Position numbers and translations under genes: made by a program. Below, one piece after another: positions 41,187 to 53,040 of a DNA stretch of 64,000 nucleotides; the first letter of the stretch is position 1; each line of letters starts with the position of its first letter. Below the pieces are notes generated by a model. It made no database searches and was not told where the DNA came from. It saw only the letters and a list, made by a program, of their open reading frames with translations. The DNA comes from Diaporthe sp. PMI_573 (taxonomy: Eukaryota; Ascomycota; Sordariomycetes; Diaporthales; Diaporthaceae): positions 248,001-312,000 of the forward strand of contig JAJTUP010000008.1 of the NCBI GenBank assembly GCA_021399435.1, given 5' to 3'.

Positions 41187-43607
41187 ATGTCACAATACTA
41201 CCCCCCTCCCCCGGGGGTGGACCGACGCCAGAACGCGTCGCGCAACTATCCCCCACCACCACCTCCCAGCGATGGTTATGGCGGCGGCGACAGTTATCGG
41301 CCTCCTCCTCCTCCTCCTTCTTATAATGCCCCGCCCCCTCCCCCGTCGGGCTACGACTCGTACGCGCCTTCCAATCATCGCAGCGACCGAGGCGGCCGTT
41401 ATTCCCGCAGTGATCCCCATGATCGCTACCAGCTCTCGCGCCGTACTGACAACCACCCGCTGCCTCCGAGACCCTCAGACGCATATCCCACCTTCCGCGG
41501 CTCTGACTCATTCCGTCCCCCCCAGGGCGATTTCAACTTTCGCTCGGAGAAACCCAGGGGCGTAGGTGATTCATACACTAGCTATCGCCCGGACGAATCC
41601 AGATCCCGACCAGACCCGCCTCGCGCTCCCGCAAGGGGTCCTCACAACGATCGGTCAAACTACCGTCCAAGCGGTAATCGAGCCCGTGGTGCCTATATGG
41701 GACGGCGCGCTTGGAGGCCTTTCGTAGCAGCTGAACGTGCCATCCTGCACACGACCGACAACCACAAGCCAACGGAAGATTTCGCAGACACGCAGAATGG
41801 AGTAACTTACAGGGCGCTCGATCAACTCTCGGATAGTGACGAGGCTGAGATGGATATTTCGGACGATGAAAACGATTCTGCGCAGCCGAATGCGAAGCGG
41901 GCGCGCACAGCGGCCAACTCGACTTCGGCTGATGAAGCTCCGAAGTGGTCCAATCCAGACCCTTACACTGCTCTGCCTCCTGAGCAAGACCCTGACAAGA
42001 AGAAGAAGGACGTGGTTCAATTGATCCGCAAGGCCCGCGTCGAACCTGCCAAGAGCACAAGGACCTCGCTCCTTGCCGATGACGAGGACTTTATTCGATG
42101 CGACTCCGGCAGCGAGGACGAAGAGGACGAAGAGGAGTTCATCGATCCCCTGACTTACAGCCGTCAGCGTTCAAACAATCAGGGAGCGCTACAACCCACT
42201 GCCGCCGCGCAGGCTGCACATGCCCCCAGCTCAGCAGCTGGCAAAGCCTCCGCGGCTCCGGTTGCTAACAAACCAATGAAGCGGGTAGATTTTGACATGG
42301 ACATGCCCACATCGTCGGATTTAGGCTCACGCAAGCGCACACATGATGACGTGTTGAAGTTGCCAGCTCATGCACAGCTCAAGTCTGCGCCCAAGAGGCC
42401 TAGTGGAGGCTCGATCGTCTCCGAGTGGAAACTGAAGAAAGGCGAGAATCACTCGCCGTGGGTCACGCCGGCGAGCTCAGCGACTCAGGTCAATGTCAGG
42501 TATGTAATACCCGACTGACAATTCAGGAAGCCAGGCTGACTTGCGCCACGCAGGTTTCACATGGAAATCAGCGACTTCTATGATTTGGTGAGACCACGTG
42601 AGTTCGAAGACCGTCTTCGTGGAAACCTCGTCGACGAGCTCAACCGCATCCTTCACAATAGCCCAAATTGGCGGGGCCGTAAGCTGCATGCCTTTGGTTC
42701 CTTCATGTCTGGTCTGTACTTGCCAACTGGTGACATGGACCTTGTTTTGTGCTCCGATGCAGTTCTCTCTGGAGGCACTACCTTACCCGTGGGTACGGGC
42801 CAGCTGCACAAGTTCAGGAATCATCTTCGGAACAGCCGTGTGGCAGTCCACAACAATTTCGAGATGATCTCGAAAGCAAGGGTTCCCTTGGTCAAGTATG
42901 TCGACAGTACCACTGGCTTGAAGGTCGACATCTCTTTCGAGAACCCCAGTGGTGTCATTGCCATCCAGACGTTCAAGGCCTGGAGGGAGCAATACCCTGC
43001 CATGCCCATTCTCGTGACCATCATTAAGCAATTCTTGTTGATGCGTGGCCTTAACGAGCCGGTGAACGGCGGTATCGGAGGGTTTTCTGTTATTTGCATG
43101 GTCGTTAGCATGCTTCAAATGATGCCGCAGATCCAGAGTGGTGACATGGTGCCGGAACGCAACCTTGGTTCTTTGCTCATGCATTTTTTCGACTTGTATG
43201 GAAAGAGGTTCAACTACAAGATCACGGCTCTCAGGCTCAATCCGCCAGGCTACGTAAACAAGGCAGGTTTCGCCCGACCCTCCTGTTCTTCCAGCGCTAA
43301 CATCAAACTCTTGTCTCAGAACCAAGTCACTTCGTTCACCTACAAAAACCCCGACCGCTTGTCCATCATCGATCCCAACAACCCCGGAAACGATATCTCA
43401 GGCGGTTCACAAAATTACCCTCAGATCAAGGCCTGCTTCGCTGAAGCACACAAGCTCTTGCAAGAGAGGATGGAGCGGGTCACGCGAGGCGAGAAGCATG
43501 ACAGCATTCTTGAGATCATACTTGGGGGTAATTACGCCCAGTTTCGTGAGCAGCGAAATTACTTACGCAAAGTGCACCGCAAGGTTTTCGGCTACTGCGA
43601 CGAGTGA
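41187..43607 (+). CDS. Trf4/5-type non-canonical poly(A) polymerase (TRAMP complex)
   Basis: Nuclear nucleotidyltransferase that adds short oligo(A) tails to aberrant RNAs for exosome decay. Exons 41187..42499 and 42554..43607 (AG|GTATGT...CGCAG|G, phase 2) give 788 residues. The first 437 residues are disordered: Pro/Tyr/Gly runs, Arg/Ser stretches, acidic SDSDEAEMDISDDEND and EDEEDEEEF. The catalytic core starts at about 439 (FHMEISDFYDLV): GSFMSGLYLPTGDMDLV with Gly486-Ser487 and Asp498/Asp500, and Asp563 in KVDISFE as the third metal ligand. Then come MRGLNEPVNGGIGGF and the PAP-associated domain ending RLSIIDPNNPGNDIS. A 57-bp, stop-free GC-AG segment at 43263..43319 (AAG|GCAGGT...CTAAC...CTCAG|AAC) splits NPPGYVNK from NQVTSF and is probably spliced out, giving 769 residues. 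Confidence 0.93.
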
Positions 43608-46595
43608 CCATGTTCGGAAACGTGGATAAGGGCCGGCGCTGCCGGCTAATCGTCCGCTCTGTTCCAGACGGATCCGCACAGGATTGGAAACGACACAAAG
43701 GTGTTCACGGAAATCGGTGTTGGGGAGGAATGCGGCTTCTTGAGAATTTTCCGGACGGCTTCCGAACGTCTTTTATGGTCTTATGGTCGCGGCGTTTACG
43801 TTCACGGCGACAATTTACGCTTACGGGATACCCGGCAGCAGCTAGAATGCTGTCTGCCATATCCAGCAGCCTAGGTGCTGCTGGATTGCTGTTTTATCTC
43901 CGGTTCTTGTCCCTTCCCCCAGAAAGATACTGCGGCTTTGAGCTTAACTCCAGCAGATACATGTATTGTAGACTTGTGGTCTTCAGTCCGACATGTCACG
44001 CATCGGTTCTGACATCCACGCGACCTTTTCGGCCATTCTTCCTGCCCAGGTGGCTTACATTTGTAGGCTGCAAGGCGGGTCGACAGAGTCGGGGCGCAAC
44101 ATTTGGCAGCGGGCATTGTCGGATGGGCCCTAATGGACACTTCAATATCTCAGACTTATCGTCTTCTTCCTTTTCTTTTCGTTGTGGTTCAGCCGGCGAT
44201 CACTGCACTCTTGTTAATGCGCTCACCGCTCGAAACTACTGATTCTTCTCCAGGCAATAACTCAGGGGGGGTCTTCGATCATGCGACAATAGTGACCCTC
44301 GACATGGAAACGAGCTGGCCCGAGCCAGACGCATACCCCTCGCCTTGCGCGTCTCGTGTGCGGTGGCATTTGTCACTCGAACTCGCCAAACATCAACAAC
44401 CTTGACGGTGGTGGATTACTCCTGAGAGATCAGGAGTGATCTGCTGCCACTTTTCTCACTGCAGACAGTACTTTATGTCTGGCTGTGGAGAGGAAATTCG
44501 CAAGGCTTGCCACGCAAGTATGGCCGTGCCTGAGCTGCCTCGTCTCCATCGGTTGACTGGGGCCGAAGGCACAATGTTTTCGGCCCTGTGGAGACAGGTT
44601 CCATGTTGCTCGTTGTCAAAATGAGCAGAACTTCGAGGCTAGTACTGATCAACGCCCTGGGGCTCAATCGTGGTGGATGGAACGTTCAAAATTCACAGCG
44701 GCATGTCGCATCAGTCATCATCCGTCCCGTTGCAGGCCACTTCTCTTCAGAGGGCGAATACTGATGGTCAGCTCTATCACAGCTTTCGTTCTGCCGGCAG
44801 CCCCTCGTGTGGTCGGTTCTGGGGTATTCAACCAGGTTCTCTCTGGATGGTCACCTTGATTCCCTTGGCTGGGCCAGGTATAATGGAGAGAACCAGAACT
44901 AAGACCACTGGGAGGGACAACGGGACTCATTTGTCCCACTTATGGCACAACGAGCCTACGCTTCGGTTGAAGGTCTACACCACAAAGAGAGGTGGCTGAC
45001 TTGGGTTGCAGCCGACTGCATTATCGGGCATCCGGACGGGACCCGGCGGGCAGGCCGCCTATGAATACGCATGGGAAATGACGTCCGCTCAAAATTACTT
45101 GCAGCTTCCGATCATGGTGAGCTTCCGCGGTGTTGGGTTGGATCCAGCTCGGCTGAAGGCTTGTCCTTTCGGCTCTGATCTTGTCCCGACGACTACTGCA
45201 GGTTTCCCCGCAGGGAAGCGGGCAGGGCCAGACGAACCATCTCGAGTGCCGGTGCCATGGCATATCCTGCAGTCTATGTGACCAATGACGGAGTTCTGTC
45301 AGCTCGTGCCGACCTGCTGGATCTCACCCCTGAGATCGAGACGCTTGAAGTTGGGCTCGCCATCGCCGGCTCCGTCGAGGTGGATCCATACAAATGTCAC
45401 CTGAACAAGCGTGCTGAATCTTGAGCAGCGCAGGCCACGAACTCAAACAATGACCTCACACAAAAATGCCATCCTGTCGTTGTTCCCAGTACTAGGTGTG
45501 CAAAATCTTACCTGCCCACTCCGTCGTGGAGGCAGTTGGTTTGTCTCCTTGAAACGAAACAAACATTGTGCCAAGCCAACTTACATGAGAGAAGTCGGCA
45601 ATCCCTCTCCGCATGGCTCTTGCTCCAGCGACTGGCCCAATAAAAAAACAATGTTATACGAGTATATCACCTCGGGAATCGCACTGGACCAGGGGAAGGA
45701 CCACACCACTTGGCTCTTGGCGTTTCGTGAGCCGCAAGATGACGAACAGGGCCAATTCCACTGATGGGCCGGGAGCTCTCCATAATGTGGGGGCTTGAGT
45801 CAAGTTTCCACCAAACAGGTAAACAACCGCTCGCAGGGATTGCTTCGGCCGGCAGTCGATTGGCCATCACTTGTGGGCCGGGCTTGTTCAGCGAGATTCG
45901 CCTGGCAGGAGGAGAACCGGCGTGGATTCCAGAACAATGATACTCCACGCCGTGGTCCAAGGTAATATTGCCTAGGTTCGGTAACAAGCCTCACAGTTAC
46001 CACCGATCAACGATCTCTGGGACAGACCTGGCCCGCAAGACCCATCCGACCATGTCGGCTGGGTCGTCAACGGTAGGAGCGGACCCTCTTTCTCACCAAC
46101 ATCGAGTTACTCGCGTGGGGAGGACTCCGGAACAGACCTATGAGCGGCAGGCGGGATGTTTCGTCTCCATCCTTCCCCTGAAGTCGTGCCTTCCGAGATC
46201 CCTCACATGGTTTGTGTGTCCCCTACCAGAACAAGAAATGGAATGATCGAGGCGGGAAAAGTTTCCCCATTGAACAGATCGGTCCGTAACTACCATCCGC
46301 CTCTGAGATTGGCAGGATATGTGAGAGTTGACAGGACGGGTCTTGGCATCCCTGAAAGCTGCCCGGGCGTATAAGTACAAAGTGAGAGCCTCAGATGTAC
46401 TTCCAGTCCTGAGACCAGAACAACCAGTCTTGACTCTGTTCACGTATTCATTCTTTAAACTGAGCTAGTTCTCAGATATCCTTCGTTCAAGTCCTTCTTT
46501 CCGAGCTAGATCTCAGCCCTACTGGCATTTCTCCCCTACAGATTCGATTACACTGCACACCCATTTCGCCATCAACAACATAGCCAGCTGAAATC
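43608..46595. other. 3-kb intergenic region, no gene supported
   Basis: Between the Trf4-like gene and the metalloprotease. Many frames of 60-120 codons occur on both strands, overlapping one another, without domains or consistent splice sites. A TATA-like TATAAGTA lies at 46370. I see no RNA gene. Confidence 0.5.
46370..46377 (+). promoter_or_regulatory. TATA-like box upstream of metalloprotease-like gene
   Basis: TATAAGTA 226 bp before the ATG at 46596; this would imply a 5' UTR of roughly 190 bases. Confidence 0.3.
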
Positions 46596-47808
46596 ATGAA
46601 GACTGTCACCGTACTCTCCCTCCTTGCGGCCTTGGCCCAGGCCCACCCAACCCAGGAGCGTGCTGCCGAGAAGGCTGTCCGCGCTCCTCACCCCGGCACT
46701 GCTCACCAGCTCGACAAGGCCGGCGGCTTCGGGCGCGCCGTCGCGGAGAAGAAGCGGACTCCTCAGGGCTGGGGCCAGGGAGGCGGTTGGGGCCAGGGAG
46801 GTGGTTACGGCGGCTGGTGGGGAAGCTACGGCGGCGGTCAGTCGTCGGCTGCTCCAACTGGTGCTGCTCCCACTGGTGCTGCTCCCACTGGTGCTGCTCC
46901 CACTGGTGCGGCTCCCACTGGCGTTGCCACATCCCGTCCCACTGCTACATCCAACGCTGGACGTGTCGCTGCTGCCAGCTCCACGTCGACCGCCAGCTCC
47001 ACATGTAAGTTCATGGTATCCCAGACGCTTGTAGTATAACACTGTGGCTGACTCGCCCTAAGGGGAGCCTCCTTCGGACCTGGTCACCGCCCTCACCGAG
47101 GTCTGGGACAAGTACACCACGGACAACACTGAGTTCAAGAACCTGGGATACGACCACATCATGGCCACCAAGGGCAAGATCCAATACTGCGTCCGCTGGG
47201 ACGCGAGCAGCAGCACCATCACCGCCGCGCAGCGCAAGAAGCTCGAGACGGTGCTGAGCACGCAGTACAACAAGTGGGTGTCCAAGGCCCTTGCGGGCTT
47301 CGACGGCTTCCCCTACGACTCCGTTGACGTGTCCATCTCCGGGTGGGCGACCAACAACACGGCGCTCCTCGAGGGCGACACGTCGGACCTGACCCTCCAC
47401 ACCGAGACGGCCGACGTCGACGGCATCCCCGAGTGCGACCCGAGGTGCGGCCGGGCCATGCACTACACTGACAACGACTTCAGCGGGTGCCCCAACGGCG
47501 AGGCGGGCCGGTACGACGTCTCGCTGTGGCTCTCCGAGAGCATGAACGGGCAGATGGGCGGCTTCGGCGGCGACTGGGGCCAGCAGCTGCCCGTCGACTA
47601 CATGCTCGATAACCTCGACACCGAGAACATCCACATCCTGCTCCACGAGATGGGCCACACTTACGGCCTGGATGACTTCTATGACTGGACGCCGTCGGGC
47701 CAGACCTCGTTCATCATGATGGCTGGCTCTGCGATGGAGATCACTGACTTTGACACCTGGATGGCGCGTGACTGGTTCAGGCACATCAAGAGCAGGTACG
47801 ACCTGTAA
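46596..47808 (+). CDS. secreted zinc metalloprotease-like protein, HExxHxxGxxD
   Basis: Exons 46596..47004 and 47063..47808 (ACA-T|GTAAGT...CCTAAG|GG, phase 1) give 384 residues. The signal peptide is MKTVTVLSLLAALAQAHP. A basic site (EKKRTPQG) at about residue 50 resembles a Kex2 processing site, so residues 17-53 may be a propeptide. Then come Gly/Trp-rich repeats (GWGQGGGWGQGGGYGG) and five AAPTG units, a likely O-glycosylated linker. The globular domain has ILLHEMGHTYGLDDFYD: His331, Glu332, His335 and an Asp ligand in the HExxHxxGxxD form, followed by a Met-turn-like SFIMMAG. Two Cys pairs (PECDPRC and SGC) may be disulphides. Related fungal proteins are annotated variously, including as cellulose-binding-like; protease activity is inferred from the motif. 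Confidence 0.85.
46848..46922 (+). repeat. 15-bp coding minisatellite (AAPTG x5)
   Basis: Five units of about 15 bp (GCTGCTCCCACTGGT with minor third-position changes) encode Ala-Ala-Pro-Thr-Gly. In-frame unit length means copy-number change would alter linker length without a frameshift. Confidence 0.9.
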
Positions 47809-49164
47809 GTGGGAGGGAGAGGGATTTTTTGGTGTTGAACTGTATATATACACACTTGTATGAGTCTAGCTCTTTGTTCTTGTCTATAGTTCTTTTAGCT
47901 GGTGTATGGAGTCATCAAGGGCAATCCAATCGTGTGCTCCTGAGCGCTGACCGTTCCAAATTAAAGTGGACCTGATGTGTGATATATAGTTGTGCATGGC
48001 CATGCATAAGCGAAAAATAGGAATATCACTGTGTTCAGCCTTACAAAGTCTGATCACAGGGCAATTTTATTCCGAGGTTCCATTGTGAGCAGTTTCCTCG
48101 CATTTCATGGCATGTGACTCTATTAATATTAGGCATGTTCGAATATTTGGTAGCATGTGTCTCTGGTCCACTCCATGAAACTGAAGCAGGTTACATGCCT
48201 GCTGAGTGGTACAAACGCGCGCCAGTCTCGTACTTTTGATCGGCCGCCTCGCTTGTATATAAAACATAGTCATGTGGCGGCGCCACGTTCTTCGAATTCT
48301 ATCGGGAGACCGGTGTCAACATAATAAGTTTGGGGTCGACGCCTCTCCCACCTGGAAGGATGGACGCCACCGGGACTCTGGGCTGCTTGGGTACCAATTG
48401 CAACCCTCTCGGGTGGCATCCAATGCCAGTCCGCTGCGTCGACGTTGTTAGCTCTCGACGTGCGGAAGTCGACGTGCCGCCATTGGCCGTCCAGAGCTGT
48501 CGTGCCCTCGTCAAGACAAAGGATCGCGCCCAGACCTTCCCCCGCAATGGGACGTCTTGGCCGGGGTAACACAGAGCGTGACCTGCCATCGACCCCAGAC
48601 CACTAACGAGATGAACTGCAGGGAGCGTCGAATGAGGGCGCGATCCTTCGTCCAGATATCAGCCGTCGGGGATCGTCGTGATTGGTGCCCATGTCCGGCC
48701 AAAGTACTTTTGGGGGTGCAACGTGACGACTGCGGCGGGCCAACCACACCTTGGCGATGACTGCAGCCCAGGCTTTTTTGCAACGTTCAGCCTCTGCGTA
48801 TTGTTCTGTACCGAGGGCGTGGTGTGTTTTGGTTCCCAAGGTTTTCTATTCGGTCCGTTCTTGTGGAATGACCGACCCCCTTGGCGGATTGGGCCTTTCA
48901 GGCCTCACATGCCAAATTCGTCCAGGGATGCGGTAAAGCCTTCAAATACCTTGTCTCCCCACATTCACTTGCAGTAGTGAATCGATTCCTCTTACCCTTC
49001 AGTCTCGCAGGCATACGCGGATGGGATTTGATCTTCCTAATACCTGCTGCATCTGCCCACGATTCTGAACACTCAGGCAACCTCCTACGGCTGCCTGTGG
49101 TCGCAAATCTAATAATCAACAAGACAACCTTTTATAGTGCTGAGCAAGCGATTCCATCTTCAAG
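47809..49164. other. 1.35-kb intergenic region
   Basis: 3' flank of the metalloprotease-like gene and promoter of the second sugar porter. Frames around 48270..48840 on both strands overlap completely and carry no domain. Confidence 0.5.
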
Positions 49165-51175
49165 ATGTATCAAGTCAGCAACGTCTACTTCATTTGCGCG
49201 TTTGCCGCTATAGGTATGTCCCCCGCGAGCAGCCGTTTGCGCAACCAAACGACCCCTTTCCCCTATACTTGTCGAGGCACAAACGGATATTTGGCTTACA
49301 CTTATAATATTAACACACAGGCGGCATGTTGTTTGGTTTTGACATATCGTCCATGAGCGGTGTGCTCGGAACCCAGGCCTACACTCGGTACTTCGACAAC
49401 CCCCAGGCCGGTGGCTACACCCAAGGAGCCATCACGGCCTCGATGCCCGCCGGCAGTCTCGTTGGAGCACTCGGCAGCTCTTACATCGCCGACCGCTTCT
49501 CTCGCAAGATCGCCCTCCAGGTCTCATGTGTGCTGTGGATCATCGGTGCAATCATCCAATGCGCCTCTGTAGACCGCGGCATGCTGTGTGCCGGGCGTGT
49601 CGTTGGAGGTATGTTTCCTCTTATTGCAATTCGCTAGTCCGCCAAAACTCGTCTAGGGCGCCACCCGGGACCGGCCCGTAGACAGTGACAACACTACTGC
49701 CGGGAAGGATTGCTGACTATCACTAGGTATGGCCATCGGCATTGCATCTACCGTTGTGCCCATCTACCAGAGTGAAATTGCCCCCAGGGAGATCCGTGGT
49801 CGTGTGGTCTCGCTGCAACAGTGGGCCATCACTTGGGGCATCTTGATCCAATACTTCATCCAATATGGTGCCTCGAACGTGAGTTTCTTCCGTATTTTGC
49901 GACTGGGCCACGGTGCCCCTGAGCGAAAGCTGATCGAGTACTGCGTATAGGTCGGAGGCGGTCCCAACAACCCCGACCAGCCAACATCTGCCTTCCGAAT
50001 CCCCTGGGGCGTGCAAATGGTTCCGGGTGTCGTTTTGTTCGTCGGTCTCTTCTTCTTCCCCTACAGCCCACGTTGGCTCGCCTCAAAGGACCGCTGGGAC
50101 GAGGCACTTGAAGTCCTGGCTCGCACGATCGGCAAGGGCGACCGCAACCACCCGAAGGTCCTTGCGCAGTACCAGGAGATTGAGGACGCCCTGAGGTTCG
50201 ATCGAGAGGAGGCAATCAGCAGTTACAAGGCCTTGGTCGCCAAGGGAATGTTCAAGCGTGTCTTCTTGGGCATGAGTGTCCAGGCTTGGTCGCAGCTTTG
50301 CGGCATGAACATCAGTCCGTATTCCCCCGGTGTCTCACAGTCTTTCCGCAAAGGTGCTGACCTCTACTAGTGATGTACTACATCGTCTATATTATGCAGG
50401 GCGCTGGCATCGGATCTCCGGTACGTTTTTATTTTCTCTGTGCCAAGTCTCCTTTGCTATCGATGTATATTAACAGCCGATTTCACAGCTCCTCACCGCG
50501 TCGATCCAGTATGTTATCAACGTAGCCATGACCCTCCCAGCCATCGTCTACCTCGACAAGTTCGGCCGCCGGCCAGCCCTGATCATCGGTTCCTTCCTGA
50601 TGATGACGTGGCTGTTCATCAGCGGCGCCCTGCAGCAGTATTACGGCCAGCCCAACACGGCCGAGACGCGCACCGTCGAAAACGAGAACATCACCTGGAT
50701 CATCCGCAACAACCGGCCCGTTTCGAGCGCCGTCATCTCGTGCTCGTACCTCTTCGTCGCCAGCTTCGCCACCACCTGGGGCCCCGTCTCGTGGACATAC
50801 CCAGCCGAGATCTTCCCCAGCAAGATCCGCGCCAAGGCCGTCAGCCTGACGACCGCGACCAACTGGTTCTTCAACATGGTCCTCGCCTTCGCCGTGCCGC
50901 CCTTGCTGTGGAACATCAGCTTCAACATGTACTACATCTTCGGCGCCTTCAACGCCGCCGCCTTCGTCCACATGTTCCTGATGGCGCCCGAGACAAAGGG
51001 CTTCACCCTCGAGGAGATGGATGACGTTTTCAACTCTGGCATCCCGGCCTGGAGGACGAGTGGCAAGCGCAGCAGGCTCGACGACCTCGAGAAGGAGATC
51101 GAGCAGGGCAAGCTCAAGGTTGCCGAGCCTCATGCCCACGAGGAGGACACTGTGGTGCCGACCGAGAAGGTCTAA
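49165..51175 (+). CDS. MFS sugar:proton symporter (hexose transporter type)
   Basis: Six exons: 49165..49213, 49321..49608, 49727..49878, 49951..50314, 50371..50420 and 50489..51175, all in phase, giving 529 residues. Exon 1 (MYQVSNVYFICAFAAI) joins GGMLFGFDISSMSG. Sugar-porter signatures are SSYIADRFSRKIALQ, CAGRVVGG|MAIGIASTVVPIYQ, EIAPREIRGRVVSLQQ, FPYSPRWLASKDRWDEA, QAWSQLCGMNI|MMYYIVYI, LDKFGRRPALI and TYPAEIFPSKIRAKA, with the ending MAPETKGFTLEEMDDVF. Twelve TM segments fit. Asn-rich loop 9 (ENENITWIIRNN) is exposed. Codon use in the last exon is strongly C-biased. The sugar cannot be read from the sequence. Intron positions differ partly from the porter at 37 kb, so it is an old paralogue. 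Confidence 0.95.
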
Positions 51176-51984
51176 TGGCTTTTCGTGGGGTTGCCTCAGT
51201 GGTCATGTCCTATAGGGCTGTCACGGGCGACTTTTGGGGGGCTATACGACAGGAGATGATGGGATTGTCTTAGTTGCAGCCCTTTTTGTGCGGCGCACAT
51301 ATCTGTGCACATCAGTTTGGTGATAGTAGATACCCGCTGACCAATATATTCTGGACCCCATCAATGGCTTCGTGGAGCTAGAAACTAAGCATCATATTTG
51401 AAAATGCTGCGTCTTTGCCCGTTTTCTGTGGCTCGCATCTGGTTATTCCCAGGTCTGTGAAGATGTTTGCTCGAGATCCATCAATTGATGTGTTCTGGTA
51501 TCTGCTAATTCACTGGCGGTGCAGTGTCCGGGGTGCAACTGCCACCTTTTGGCCTATGGTGCGCAATTACAGGTAGCATTACTCGAATGGCTCTCGTTGG
51601 GGAATGATAAGAGAAGTATTGATGGTGGCACATGGCTCAGGTACACAACGCGGCATTTTAGGATGTTTTGGAAACCCAGACATTGTCAGTGATTCCGCGC
51701 CTTGAGACACGGCTGTATTCAAAGCATGCAAGAGTGCACATGCTCGTGTACTTTTGATTTGGCCTCCAAGAAGTGGCTACATCATTTACGATAGTTCGCA
51801 TTCTATCGTGGAGGCGATGCTAGAACCGCCTTCACACAGGCGTGATCTGTCCCCTGTATCTCATATTGTGTGTATGACCACATATCCCTTGGGCATAAGT
51901 ACAAAAGCTGGGCAGCAATGTCAGGGAGGATTTCCGCACCCAACGAGAACATCCTCGGCTTGACAGAGATCGAGTCGACTATCT
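51176..51984. other. intergenic between convergent genes
   Basis: Contains the 3' ends of the second porter and of the cysteine-rich zinc protein gene. No gene is seen. Confidence 0.5.
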
Positions 51985-53040
51985 CTACCAATAGTTCGGG
52001 TCACAATCGCTCAGCCCATTGGACTCGAAGTCTTCAGACCCATCCCTATCTCTCTCGCATTTTGCGCACGGACGTGAAAGACCATATAAGCACCGGTTGC
52101 AATTTACACAGTGCCACTCCTTCCAATCCCTACACCCGCCACAACTGCGGCAGTGCCATTCATGATCCGTCTCTACCCACCCAGTTTTGCGGCAGAATGA
52201 GTAGTAGACGGACTGGCAGTCTCGAGAGGTAAGCCCCCAGCGAAGCAACTCTTGCTTGAGGATATGCCCGGCGCCATCGTCTCGCTCAAGGGCGGTCAGT
52301 CCGTCCCATTTTGTCCTCCACTCGAGGTACGGCTCGGTCATGTTGTGGTGGTACTCATCGAGCATTACGATGGCCTCGAGGACGACTTCGAAAAGGGACT
52401 GCGTGCTTGTGCGCTCCAGCTTGGCTTTGGGCTGCTTCGCAAGCCACGTCATGAAGCATGGGTGCAGGACGACCACATCCTGGCCAAAGATGGCGCCGAG
52501 GTCGAGCTTCTTGAGGGGGTTGCGGCAGACCGCTCCGCCCTGGCAGCTGCAAGTGGAAGGGTTGCACTGTTTGCCGAATCTGCTGCAGGCACAGCCGGCG
52601 CAACCCTCTGTCTTGGTGTTCGTCAAGCCACGCCCATAAGGTAAACTAGCAGTATGAGGCAGGCGGACGGGTTCCTTTTAACTGTTAGCAGCCTGCGTTT
52701 GATGACACGAAGAGCGTGTCTGGTAAATCTGGTAAATCTCAATGTCGGGCATTACCTCTGTATCCCGTGAGTCTTGAAGAGGTCTAGGCCCTCGAGGACC
52801 TGACGCATATTTATCACTTGGGCTATCGGGTTGGTGAATTTGGTCCTCATCCCCATCCACGCTCATCTCTGACCCCGAGTCCGAGTCGTCGGCGCTCCAC
52901 TGGTACTCGGGCGACGACTCAGAATCCTCCTCGTCGCAGTAATCGTATTGCGTCCGAGACCTCTTTGTTGATGCTGCGGCCTTGGTTGGTGATGCAACCG
53001 GCGTCCCGGTCTTGCGTTTTGATCCTGCGAGCGGTTTCAT
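51985..53040 (-). CDS. cysteine-rich CXC/zinc-ribbon-like nuclear protein
   Basis: Exons 52756..53040 and 51985..52674 (GAG|GTAATG...CTAAC...AAAAG|GAA, phase 0) give 324 residues. Residues 1-95 are basic then acidic, and disordered: KPLAGSKRKTGTPVASP, TKRSRTQ, SADDSDSGSEMSVDGDED; nuclear localisation is likely. Residues 113-148 form a Cys cluster resembling one CXC (tesmin/TSO1 or pre-SET) unit: TEGCAGCACSRFGKQC, STCSCQGGAVCRNP. Residues 270-301 form a second cluster with regular C-x2-C spacing: WHCRSCGGCRDWKEWHCVNC then NRCLYGLSRPCAKC, a double zinc ribbon or treble-clef-like array. The middle (about 150-265) is helical. I do not recognise a named family, and DNA or chromatin binding is inferred. 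The C-tail is acidic. Confidence 0.8.

Noticed and set aside
47011..47853. 280-codon antisense frame over the metalloprotease-like gene
   Set aside because: Shadow of strongly biased codon use on the + strand.
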